Shown: positions 26,290 through 35,797 of the stretch, piece after piece
Layout: the number at the start of each line of letters is the position of its first letter
Position numbering within the stretch: position 1 is the stretch's first letter
From: Sipunculus nudus
Lineage: Eukaryota > Annelida > Sipuncula > Golfingiida > Sipunculidae
Assembly (NCBI GenBank): GCA_026874595.1
Contig: CM049320.1
Location: forward strand, 44,712,714 to 44,776,713
DNA: 64,000 nt
Direction of reading: 5' to 3'
Position numbers and translations under genes: made by a program
Notes under the pieces: model-generated
The model's input: only the letters and a program-made list of their open reading frames with translations
Told to the model about the DNA's origin: nothing
Databases searched by the model: none

Positions 26290-26945
26290 CCTCTTTAACA
26301 CACAAAATGTTTACAAACCGATTTGGCCAAACCGGTTTGAATCGGTGTTGTGCGTTCTAACGGACACTTGCGCGTTGTGTACATTTCACATGTGGGGACA
26401 ATATGTCACAGCATGCACAAGCATTCACACTTGCGCTGTGACCGAGTTGCTACTTGAAAACTGTGTCCAAATCGGTCTAGAGCGTTCACACCACACATAA
26501 TCCCCTACCCCTTTCACATTGCAAATGCAAGCCGGTTTAATACCGATCTGAAAGCGTTTTAGAGCGTTCACACTCCAATCCTAAGCGCTTTCAAACCGTT
26601 TTTGCCAAAGCGTTTTGGATCAAACTCAGGAGGTGTTTCAAACCGTTTTGAATGCGAACCGTTTTATCCGATTTGCTAAAGTGTCGTGTGAACGCTCTAG
26701 AACGGATTGGACCCAGTGTAGCAGAAACTCGGTCACAGCGCAAGCATTGTTCCATCGTGAAATGTACACTTCATTCATTGGTGCTCTAATTAAAGATGCC
26801 CGTGTGAATGTTCTAAACCGAATTAGCCAAACCGCTTTGCCCGATTTGTGTTAAAAGGGTATTTAGCAAAGTGGATAAAACGATTCGCATTCAAAATGGT
26901 TTGAACCCACCTCCTGAGTTGGATTCAAGTCGTTCTGGCCAAACT
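26290..26945. mobile_element. Foldback (large imperfect palindrome) element
   Basis: Two nested inverted repeats are readable. About 26290-26500 pairs with 26689-26860; shared blocks read GTGTACATTTCAC, CTTGCGCTGTGACCGAGTT and TCTAGAGCGTTCACAC against their reverse complements. About 26605-26685 pairs with 26865-26940 (CTCAGGAGGTG..TTCAAACC and TTTTGAATGCGAA). Open frames here are incidental. Probably a foldback-type DNA element just upstream of allantoinase exon 1. Confidence 0.65.
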
Positions 26946-27533
26946 GTAGGAATTTTTGTGATTTAAACATCTAAATATCAGATTTTCAGAGATATTTGTG
27001 TCTTAAAAGATACCAAAATACAAAAAAAATAAAGGTGTAACCATATAATTGTAACTGTAAAGAAAATAGAAAACCATGTGAATATCATTGTACATAAATG
27101 TATTTGTAAATGTTACCTTTTACACAGGACTATGCAACTGTACTCTGATATAACTTTGAGAACTGGGTAATGTTCTAAATATGTGACATGTATTTTTCAG
27201 AATATATGCGCTATGAGTTCTACCATTCCCAGATCATTATGTACATACTAAACTCACAGTACATCTGATACACCCTTATCCGATCACATTGGGTTTCAGT
27301 TAATGGCTATGCATGTGTATGGTCCTTGGTTCATTAAAATTTACATTTGAGCTCGTTTTCATGATGGTTCAGTGGGGCTGTGTGAAACATGACTCTACAC
27401 ACAGACCATGATTTTTGACCTCTGCATTTCAAAGAATCACTATTTTAGATAAAGACCGTCTGTGACTGTATAAGCTTTATCACCTAATGAACATGTCAAA
27501 ATTTTATGAGTGAATTCATTTATTTTATGACAG
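26946..27533. other. Upstream flank of allantoinase exon 1
   Basis: No promoter recognised. It ends with a good splice acceptor (TTCATTTATTTTATGACAG, AG at 27532-27533). This suggests that a non-coding 5' exon lies further upstream. Confidence 0.4.
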
Positions 27534-27689
27534 ATCTTGGACAGACACACCAACATGGTGAAGATAATTAAAAGTAAGCGAGTAGTCTTGGCAACAGGAG
27601 AAGTTGCTCCAGCAACCTTAAAAATCGAAGGGGGGAAGATTGTACAGATCGACAGGGACCGCTACGAGGAACAGGTCAACGGGGCAGAG
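27534..27689 (+). CDS. ALLN: Allantoinase, first coding exon
   Basis: Allantoinase hydrolyses allantoin to allantoate in purine catabolism. The start codon is ATG at 27555, with an in-frame TGA at 27528 just upstream. The exon encodes 45 residues and ends in phase 0 at 27689 before GTAACA. The protein begins MVKIIKSKRVVLATG and continues TLKIEGGKIVQI, the N-terminal beta-strand sandwich motif (K.G.I..I) of the cyclic amidohydrolase family (allantoinase, dihydropyrimidinase, dihydroorotase). The stretch 27534-27554 would be 5' UTR if the acceptor at 27533 is used. Exon 2 at 46260 continues in frame. The family call is supported mainly by the joined protein, which matches known animal allantoinases through the next two exons. 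Confidence 0.88.
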
Positions 27690-27698
27690 GTAACACAC

Positions 27699-27701
<3 letters not shown>

Positions 27702-27748
<47 letters not shown>

Positions 27749-27790
27749 AGAGAGGGAGAGAAAGGAACAAGAGAGAGAGAGAGAGAGCGC
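27702..27790. repeat. GA-rich microsatellite at start of intron 1
   Basis: A (GA)n run, briefly interrupted, begins about 12 bp after the exon 1 splice donor and continues to about 27788. Confidence 0.95.
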
Positions 27791-28480
27791 AGTAATCCGC
27801 CTTACTTTCTGATAGTGAATCACCTGTTTAGCTGTTGTGCTCGGTCATTCAAGTTTAATACAAAGATGCAGAATACCCCACTTTTGGAACACCCAATATT
27901 CCTATAATATAAAGGCTCTGGCTTACCCTGTTTCCTGGTCTAGCCGCAGTGCAGGTGACCATGGCTGTATCTCTTAGTGCCAAGTCCGGTTTTGGTGCTG
28001 ACCTTTGTCGACTATAGGATGAAACTGATGAAGCCACTGCGACCATCGGCATCTTTATTTATGGCTTTGGATTAACTCTCTTTCAGTGGGTTTACCTCAG
28101 GATGGACAGAACAGTATGTTTTGGTTTAATCAGATAAGCCATTCTAAATTAGAATGTGCTATTTCGGTTCTCTAGTCATATTTACCAAAGGATTGTATTA
28201 TTCCAATCATATGTTGGAGAAAGCCTACCAGCGCTGTCAGTATACACATTTCTGATCAAGTTATGACACGAGCCGACAGTTTTGCCTATTCATTCTCTTA
28301 TCTTTCAAATCAAAATGAGACAAAGGGGCAACCGGCAGCTCTAAACATGGTGTCAGAGAACTAGATATTATAACCAAGGTAAGTGGTTTTAGCGAACCTG
28401 ATGTTATAAATTAGAGGTGCGCGGTTTCACATCATGTATTCATAGTTAACTTGAGCTATTAAGGCCCCGTTTTGAAAATC
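27791..28480. other. Intron 1 stretch without recognisable feature
   Basis: No coding domain or clear repeat structure seen. Confidence 0.35.
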
Positions 28481-28950
28481 CAGTGCCTTATAGTGATCAC
28501 CGTGTCCGCACGTCTGTCCTCCCGGCCGTTCGTCAGTGATGCTTTCTTTCACGCGCGATATCTCGACAACTATAAGGGCTCCAGGCCTGTCGAATTTCAG
28601 ACCTATCGGAATTCCAATATGGCCGCCTAAGCACAATCGGTGATTTTCTTTCGCGCGCGATATCTCAACATGTTGCTTGCTTGCATGAGCTTTCTCAATT
28701 TCACAGGGATGATTGGTACCTATGACCGCTCCAATCCTATCGAATAACAGACCCGTCGGAATCCAATAGGCAGCCACAGCGGAATCGGTGTTTTTTTTCG
28801 CGCGCGATAACTCAACAACAACATGCTTGATCTTTCTCAAATTCACAGGGATGATTGGTATACCTATGAGGGCTACATTCCCGTTAAATTACACAACCGC
28901 CGAAAATCCAATATGGCGGCCAGACAACAATCGGTGATTTTGTACTGCAG
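28481..28950. repeat. Three-unit dispersed repeat with CGCGCGATATCTC blocks
   Basis: Three degenerate units share TTTCNCGCGCGATATCTCNACAAC, then CTATGAGGGCTCCA-like, TCGAATTTCAGACC and AATCCAATATGGCCGCC blocks. A 139-codon minus-strand frame across it is a by-product of the repeats. Confidence 0.55.
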
Positions 28951-29788
28951 ACATTACTTACACATATTTTCTCTAATATGATTTGTACCAGTAGCATTTT
29001 TCCCCTCGTGCATATTGATAAAAATGTTTCTGCCTAGAAAAAATATGTTTCTAGGCTTTCATATTTTGAAACTATTATAAACTTAACTTTTTACCCATAT
29101 ATAAACTAGCCCACCACTACCGGAGCCCTCGGGGCCCTCGGAGCACCATTGTCCGATGTAGTGGTATACATGCTCTCGCAAAACTGACTCAAAAAGGACC
29201 AGGACGTTGGGTTTGTACTGGTTTATTCTTGGGTTGATTAACGTACCTGGTTAACCGTCAACTACAAAGACAGGAATACAGACCTAACCATTTGGTAACA
29301 CAATACGCTGATACATATTATATTGTCAGCCATGTTCAATATGTCATATAATATTCTCGTCACAAGGTTATAATCATGCAAACACACTACCACGGACAAA
29401 AGAAACATTCATCATTATGACAGTTACATGGGCTTTCTTAGTAAAATTTAGTGTCTGAGAAGTACTTAATATGACGAATAACGATAATTAGATTAATAGT
29501 GAAATATTCTAATATGGACTTAATGACACATCATTAGGCCAAAATGGTATCAGAAAACTGCCTTCGACTGGTACAAAAATACAAGAGATCATGTGAACTA
29601 ATTAGCTCTCGGGTTGAGTAATGTAGGCGTTAGTCATCTCTACATAACCTTTTACAGACATTCACCTTATGCGGGATACATGCAAGTTCGAAACGTGCTA
29701 CTGAACATGCGATCTTAACCAAATACAAATACAACAGGGCATACATACATTGAACAGGATTAGGCCTTCGTCCCCCTACCTCCCCCCT
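28951..29788. other. Intron 1 stretch without recognisable feature
   Basis: Non-coding. It ends in a C-rich run that leads into a C22 tract (29789-29810). Confidence 0.35.
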
Positions 29789-30428
29789 CCCCCCCCCCCC
29801 CCCCCCCCCCGGGACCGTCATTCTCGTATTTGAGGGGTAAAACTATGCACTATCTCAATAGTTATGGCGTTTCAGAAAATATATAAATCCACAGGTTTGA
29901 CATATTTGCAACTTGGCTGAGATCATTCCTGATACAATTGGTATGTCAAGTTTGAAGGATAAATATTAATTTTTTTTTTCTAAACTTCTGGGGGTCCAAT
30001 AAGAAATCGGTCGCATTGACCTTGATGATCAAGGTTAAGGTCACTAGAACTCGTTTGGGGAGTTGTGTATCAAATATGAGGCAAACATATGCAATACTTC
30101 ATAAGTCATAGCGTTCACAAGAAATCTCGCTTATTTGACCTTGGAGATTCTGGCCAAGGTCACCATTTTAGAAACAAGTTCCGTGTCAAACTTGAAAAGA
30201 AAATAAGCAATACCTCAAAAGTTATGGGGTTCACCTAAATTTTACATTTCGACGGAATTGACCTTGAAGATTTAGGTCACCAGTTTTCGAACTCTTCCCA
30301 GATTTTTTTATAGAAAAGATTTGTGTTTCAGTTATTAGGTCAAATAATTAAAAGTTATTGCGTTCACAAGAAATCCTTACAGAAGACAGACGATGGCACT
30401 GAAAACAAGTCCCCCCCCCCCCCCCCCC
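29789..30428 (+). repeat. GACCTTGA-type dispersed repeat bounded by poly-C tracts
   Basis: Starts with C22 (29789-29810) and ends with C18 (30411-30428). It has three or four degenerate units of about 120 bp with the order GTTATGGCGTTCA, then TTGACCTTGAAGAT, AAGGTCAC and AATATGCAATACTTC-like blocks. It shares its right end (GACGATGGCACTGAAAACAA) in inverted orientation with the repeat at 33281-33930. Class unknown. Confidence 0.65.
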
Positions 30429-31477
30429 GAAAGAAATAGAGAGATAATGTGTTCATGACATATTAACATTGATCATCCATGAGATGATCCTTGCATGAGG
30501 TGTAAATTTAATATGTGGAACATTGTAACAATATACGCTGGATTCAAAACCCATTCGGAGCATCTCGGCCGACTCCGTTGGCGTATTGCCTCGGATGTAT
30601 GTATGGCCCAATGATACACCACCAATTATGGAGGAGTTCGCCGGAAATCCACCGGGTTGCCATTTCTACTGACTCGTCTAAGAAAAGATCACGGTTTCCA
30701 ACAAGAACAGATTAATTTGACACAATAATGTGTATTTTATTGGCTTGATATGTTGCTATTACCAGGTTCCGAAAGCAATTTAACCAGAAAGTTCAGTTTA
30801 TAATAAATGCCTGATACATTGCCCACTCAGGGTGGACTTTCTTGCTTGAACTGCATCCTTGAGGGGTCCAGATAAGTATACATGGGATTTTCCCTAGACT
30901 GGCCCAGTCCATGAAATAGTTATTACTTAATTGTTGCTTTTGACAGAGAAATCAAACGTTTCCGCGTTGTATCGCACTTAGTTTCGGTACCGCCATCTTG
31001 CGGCAACTAATATAACTAATTTTCCACTATCTGACCCTCTTATTTCATGAACTGGTAATCTTGGCCGGTTCCCGGACGGTCAGCGCCACACTTCACAGCC
31101 TCGCTGAACTAAGGTCTTTTCCAGAGACGTCAGCAGTGGTCTTTCCCAGAATCTTTTTCAAAACCAACATGGTTCATTCAGTCATCGCCTATTCCGGGCT
31201 TCCAATCGGCTACTGATATTCCCATTTAATTCCTCTCAATATTTTTAGGCCGTCGCTTTTGTTGAATTCGGCGAGACTTTAACACACTACATAACCCTCA
31301 GCTTCATTGTTAACGTTTATCGGACCACCACTCTTGACAGTAGGCCTACAAACTCAGGCTCAGCCAATCAGCGCGAGTTATTCAGGTGTACGAGCGACGA
31401 GCGCAGTCATAATGTACGGGCTGACTGAAACGATCACGATTCGCGAGTCGCAATTTGACAGTCAATACACGGGTTCA
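30429..31477. other. Intron 1 stretch; GC-richer and CpG-containing at its 3' end
   Basis: From about 30950 to 31480 CpG becomes frequent. A CCAAT box sits at about 31365-31369 (CAGCCAATCAGCGCG), followed by a 26-codon frame from ATG at 31411 to 31488. It could be an old or alternative promoter with a first exon; see findings. No homology recognised. Confidence 0.3.
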
Positions 31478-31484
31478 GACAAAT

Positions 31485-32002
31485 CACAGGCATCCAAGTC
31501 TGCGGACGAGTCTGTATCCATTAAGCGACGAACAGGCAGATTTATCCCAGATTACTATTTCCATCATTATCAACCAATCAGGTGTTAGGTTCCAGGGGGG
31601 GAATCCTTACTGCTGACCAAGATACATGGGGATTTCCTGGTTTGTGGTAACAGCTGCTTAATGGATGCAGACTAGTTACAAAAGAGAGCTCATTACAAGG
31701 GGTACACAGTGTGTATTGGAATCGTTGATGCTTTTATAGAAAGAAGAACTGGCCATTTAACCACTGTAAGTTTCTTCCCTCGAAAATCTTTGAAATATTT
31801 GGAAATTTTCAATTGATTTCTTGTATTATCGCCTACCCGTCCGCAGACTTGGATGCCGGCCTTGTGTATCTATTATATAAACAAGTACCGGCAAACGATA
31901 TAACATGGTTTAAAGCTCATTAAACGGTAGGGGATTGTTGTTAAGGTAAATTGAACACTATTTAAACCAAGATCAACACAAATAGCGATTCAAGCGCCTG
32001 TG
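31485..32002. mobile_element. MITE with CACAGGC...GCGCCTGTG ends, copy with deleted left arm
   Basis: Near-identical over about 500 bp to the complete element at 59349-60005. The right arm is intact and ends GCGCCTGTG. On the left only CACAGG (31485-31490) remains before the interior begins (CATCCAAGTCTGCGG). A 7-bp target duplication GACAAAT flanks it at 31478-31484 and 32003-32009. No coding sequence. Confidence 0.9.
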
Positions 32003-32009
32003 GACAAAT

Positions 32010-33280
32010 GCTACCAGCTGTTCTTGTCATCTCGGCATAGGTAATTTTACTGGACCTGTCGGTACAAAATTCTTGCGTAAGTGTCTACAATAGGTCTATG
32101 CTCTTACATTTGGCCCATGGTCCGTCATATTCATTCAGCAGAGATATATCATAGAACACGAAAGTCCATGCATGGAATACCAAAATACATGATTTCAGTG
32201 CGAATGTTACCATGTAGGTCAAGCTGTGGGACGGCTGTTGCCGTTCTCATAGCAACGATGCCACTCACATGAGGCGTGACGACCTAAAATCCAAAAACGG
32301 GGTAATCTTCAGGTCCTCAAAAAACTTTGTGACGCCTTAATATGCAAAATCAGGGATTTACCATACGGACTTTACAGGGCTTTAGTGATAAGAGCTTGCA
32401 CTGAGTTAAGTCTACCAGTACATGGAATCACGTTTTATTTTAAGCATTTTATTAGTAAACGAAAAGACTAAAGCCCAGGCAGGGCTAGATTTTCCCATCT
32501 GTTTCTTCGATCAGTGTTTTCTTATAGCTGTAAAGGTGGAATATGTAAGGACTGGCAGTATCTGTACACAAAATACATTGTTTTGTGCTTGCGATGCGCA
32601 TCACTAATGTGCGGTTGACCTGCCATGGCCTTGACCTGTATGGAATACTTTCCTTGGCGGCCCCCTATGTACATCCTGGGCTAGAAGCCAATACACTCGA
32701 AATCATATGAAGTTTCTCCTGTTCGCATTGGGTACATCTGTTAGCCATAGATGGATTAGCCGTTATGGATCATATAATATGAAGTGCCTTGTCGTTTGAA
32801 TTTCCAATTATATTTAGATAGTTCTGTTTCTTTTTCATATTATTCGTATTTAAAGGACTTCTTGTTGTTTTGCATAGCGGCTTTTAAAAGTGTTTCCTGT
32901 GTTTCGGACTAACACAGGCACTGCAGTGAGCCACACATGAACTAACCTACGAGTTAATAAATGGACAAATGTACCGGGGGGGGGGGGGGGGTAGGTTCAA
33001 CACGGGTTTTCACTTATATGGTACGGTTTATACGTTTAAGTTTTATCCATTATGTCTTATACAGGTGAGCGGTACACAGAAACGAAGAGGCGGCTCCAAG
33101 AAATGCCCCACTGTAACAAACAAAATTAACAATTTGCAGTTATCCCGCACATAAGTACAACATATACATTTGTCCCTTATTTGTCAGTGTACTGTAATAA
33201 AAATCTCTGAGAACAGACCGGACTTTGTGCTGTTGAAATGCCAAATAACGGACCATCATACTGGAAATTAAATTATTGTC
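32010..33280. other. Intron 1 stretch without recognisable gene
   Basis: Contains a G16 tract (32976-32991). No recognisable domain in its short frames. Confidence 0.35.
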
Positions 33281-33930
33281 CCCCCCACCCCACCCCCCCA
33301 ACTCCGGAGGAGACATGTTGTTTTCAGTGCCATCGTCTGTTGTGATCCGCGCCGTTGTCGTCTATAGGATATCTTGTGAACGCGATAACATTTGTAGGGC
33401 CGCATATTTGTCTCAAAACTGTGACCTTGACCTTAATCTTCAAAGTCAAAAATGCCGAAAAAAAATTTTGTGAACCCCATAAATTTTGAAGTATTTCACA
33501 TTTTGTCCTCAAATTTTGTACACAAATTGTTCTTACCAAGTTCTTGGATGATTTCGAAAACTAGTGATCCTAACCAGTATCTTCATGGTCAAATAACCCG
33601 AATTATAGTTATTGTCTTGTAAACGTGATAACTTTTGAAAGGCTGCATATTTTCCCCCAAAACTTGAAAAACAAATTGTTTCTAACAAAGTCTCGAAAAA
33701 CAGGATAGAAAACAGGTGACCTTGAAAGGTCAAATCTGCCGAAATGTAACATTTTTGTGAACCCCATAACTATTTGTGCATATCATATTTTGTCGTCAAA
33801 TGTGGTACACGACTTGTTTCAACCAAGTTCTTGGACGAGTTCCTTGACCAGGATCTTCAAGATCAAATAAGCAGAAAAATAGTTAGCGTCTTGTGAACAC
33901 AAACACTTATAGTGTATTGCGTATTTTCCC
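33281..33930 (-). repeat. GACCTTGA-type dispersed repeat, inverted copy
   Basis: Reverse-orientation relative of 29789-30428. On the minus strand it ends CGATGGCACTGAAAACAACA and then a G-rich tract (C-rich on + at 33281-33299). Repeated units carry GGGGTTCACAAAAAT and AAGGTCAAGGTCAC-like blocks. Confidence 0.65.
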
Positions 33931-34017
33931 TCACAAAAGCAAGCCATTCTAGTTCTTTAGCTGATGACACCACATTTAAAATCGAATTAAAAGAGTGCAT
34001 ACACTTAACACGTCTGC

Positions 34018-34435
34018 TAACTAGATGGATGGAAAGTTAGTCCGGCTGACTGAACACGTCCGATGACTAGATAGATGCGAGGTTAGTCCAGCTGACTAAA
34101 CACGCCTACTGACTAGATGGTTGTGAGGTTAGTCCACCTGACTGAACACGTCTGCTGACTAGATGGATGCAAAGTTAGTTTGGCTGACTGAACTCGTCTG
34201 CTGGCTAAATGGATGTGAGGTTAGTCCACCTGACTGAACACGTCTGCTGACTAGATGAATATGAGGTTAGTCTGGCTGACTGAACATTTCCGCTGGCTAT
34301 AGAAGGATGTGAGGTCAGTCCACCTGACTGAACACGTCTGATGACTAGATGGATGTGAGGTTAGTCTGGCTGACTGAACACGTCTGCGGACTAGATGGAT
34401 GTGAGGTTAGTCCGGCTGACTGAACACGACTGGTC
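34018..34435. repeat. 46-bp minisatellite, about nine units
   Basis: Unit GACTAGATGGATGTGAGGTT + AGTCCGGCTGACTGAACACG + TCTGCT, about 46 bp, moderately diverged. It abuts the 41-bp array that follows. Confidence 0.9.
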
Positions 34436-34735
34436 GCTGTATTCGTGTTCGCTTGTCTTTTTTAATCCGGCCGCTCGCTCTACCCTTTTTCGTTTGTCTG
34501 TGTTAATCCGGCCGGTCACTGTCCTCGTTTTCGTTTGTCTGTGTTAATCCGGCCGGTCGCTGTCCTCGTTTTCGTTTGTCTGTGTTAATCCGGCCGGTCG
34601 CTGTCCTCGTTTTAGTTTGTCTGTGTTAATCCGGCCGGTCGCTGTCCTCGTTTTCGTTTGTCTGTGTAAATCCGGCCGGTCGCTGTCCTCGTTTTAGTTT
34701 GTCTGTGTTAATCCGGCCGGTCGCTGTCTTTGTGT
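34436..34735. repeat. 41-bp minisatellite, left block (about seven units)
   Basis: Unit CTGTCCTCGTTTTCGTTTGT + CTGTGTTAATCCGGCCGGTC + G. This left block uses GGCCGGTCG, whereas the main array at 35798-38337 mostly uses GGCCGCTCG or GGCCGCTTG. Confidence 0.92.
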
Positions 34736-35797
34736 TTTTTTCACTTAATCAGAACGGCTTGTTCGGTTAAAATATATTTATTGGTGCTGAACATTGAAAC
34801 AACAATTACTCAAAATACAATACAAATATAATTTTTTAGTATTTAGTATTTTTATTAGATCTTTTTTTTTACTTAAGGCGAAACTACCTCCCAAGTCCAA
34901 GGGAGAACTTAAGTATGAAATAAAGCAGTTCCATCCATACCGTCGAGCAGGTCGTTTTTTGCCAGCGATTTAGTTGAAACACTACTCACGGAAATGCCGG
35001 TAAATTCGTGCACGGCTGTCAGAAGCAGATTTCGCTCGATTTTTTTTTATTTTACTTTTATTGGAGGTTTATCGCCTCCATTTTTTTAATGCTAGCTAAA
35101 CTAACTATAGGCACATATGCAGAAAACTCCATTCCGGTTTGGGACTACATGACAGGGCGGTCTTACGCGGTTCTTCCCATTTTATATCCTGATGTTAACC
35201 AGGCCCGACGACTACTGCACCTGTGGGCCCAGGGTTGGTAGTCGTCCCCACTGCTTGGTCATACCACCGAGGAAACCCCGAAAGGCGCATTTCTGTGTGA
35301 GTTTACACGGCCGTTGGGCACGACCTTTCCATTAAGCATGTAGAGCGCTCACCCTTGTTGGGGCCGACCGTGAAAAAACTCACCGCCTCGGCTGAGATTT
35401 GAACTCACGATCTCCCGGCATTGAGTCCCATGCTCTACCCTTGAGCCACAGAAGCCGGTTCGCTGGACCCTTTTGAGACAGAGTGAATCTATGTCCTGCC
35501 CTGTTAAAGTTCCTATATACTCTTCTTAGAGTGGAAACCTTCCATGTTAAGTTTACTCACGGTTTCCTTCGACAGTTCGTTTTCATTACTCCATGAATCG
35601 AAGTCAAAATGTCCACCCATCTTGTAAAGCAGAAACCAGGAGTCCAGAAACACGGCTCAGAGAAAAAACACAAACTGCCAATGTAACACAAGACCCGGTC
35701 GGTTAGCAAACATACCGACACCCAACCGCCGGCAGACATGCACGGGCAAAGACTTGCGCGTTAGGGATCACCAGCCTGATTAAAGCACAATAACTGT
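34736..35797. other. Sequence interrupting the 41-bp array
   Basis: About 1.06 kb with no 41-bp units, containing a minus-strand tRNA-derived SINE near 35150-35460. The rest is unrecognised. It splits one minisatellite into two blocks. Confidence 0.5.
35150..35460 (-). mobile_element. tRNA-derived SINE
   Basis: The minus strand has a tRNA-like head at about 35456-35387. It reads GGCTTCTGTGGCTCAAGGGT with an A-box-like TGGCTCAAGGGTAGAGC (35431-35449), then a B-box-like GAGTTCAAATCT (35395-35406), about 30 bp apart as in pol III promoters. The anticodon stem does not pair well, so it is not a functional tRNA gene. A ~240-bp body follows toward lower coordinates; its family and 3' end are unclear. 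Confidence 0.6.

Noticed and set aside
28427-28846. 139-codon minus-strand frame
   Set aside because: Internal similarity comes from the three-unit CGCGCGATATCTC repeat, not from protein constraint.
35387-35456. tRNA gene on the minus strand
   Set aside because: A- and B-box-like blocks are present, but the anticodon stem pairs poorly and a SINE body follows; annotated as the head of a SINE.
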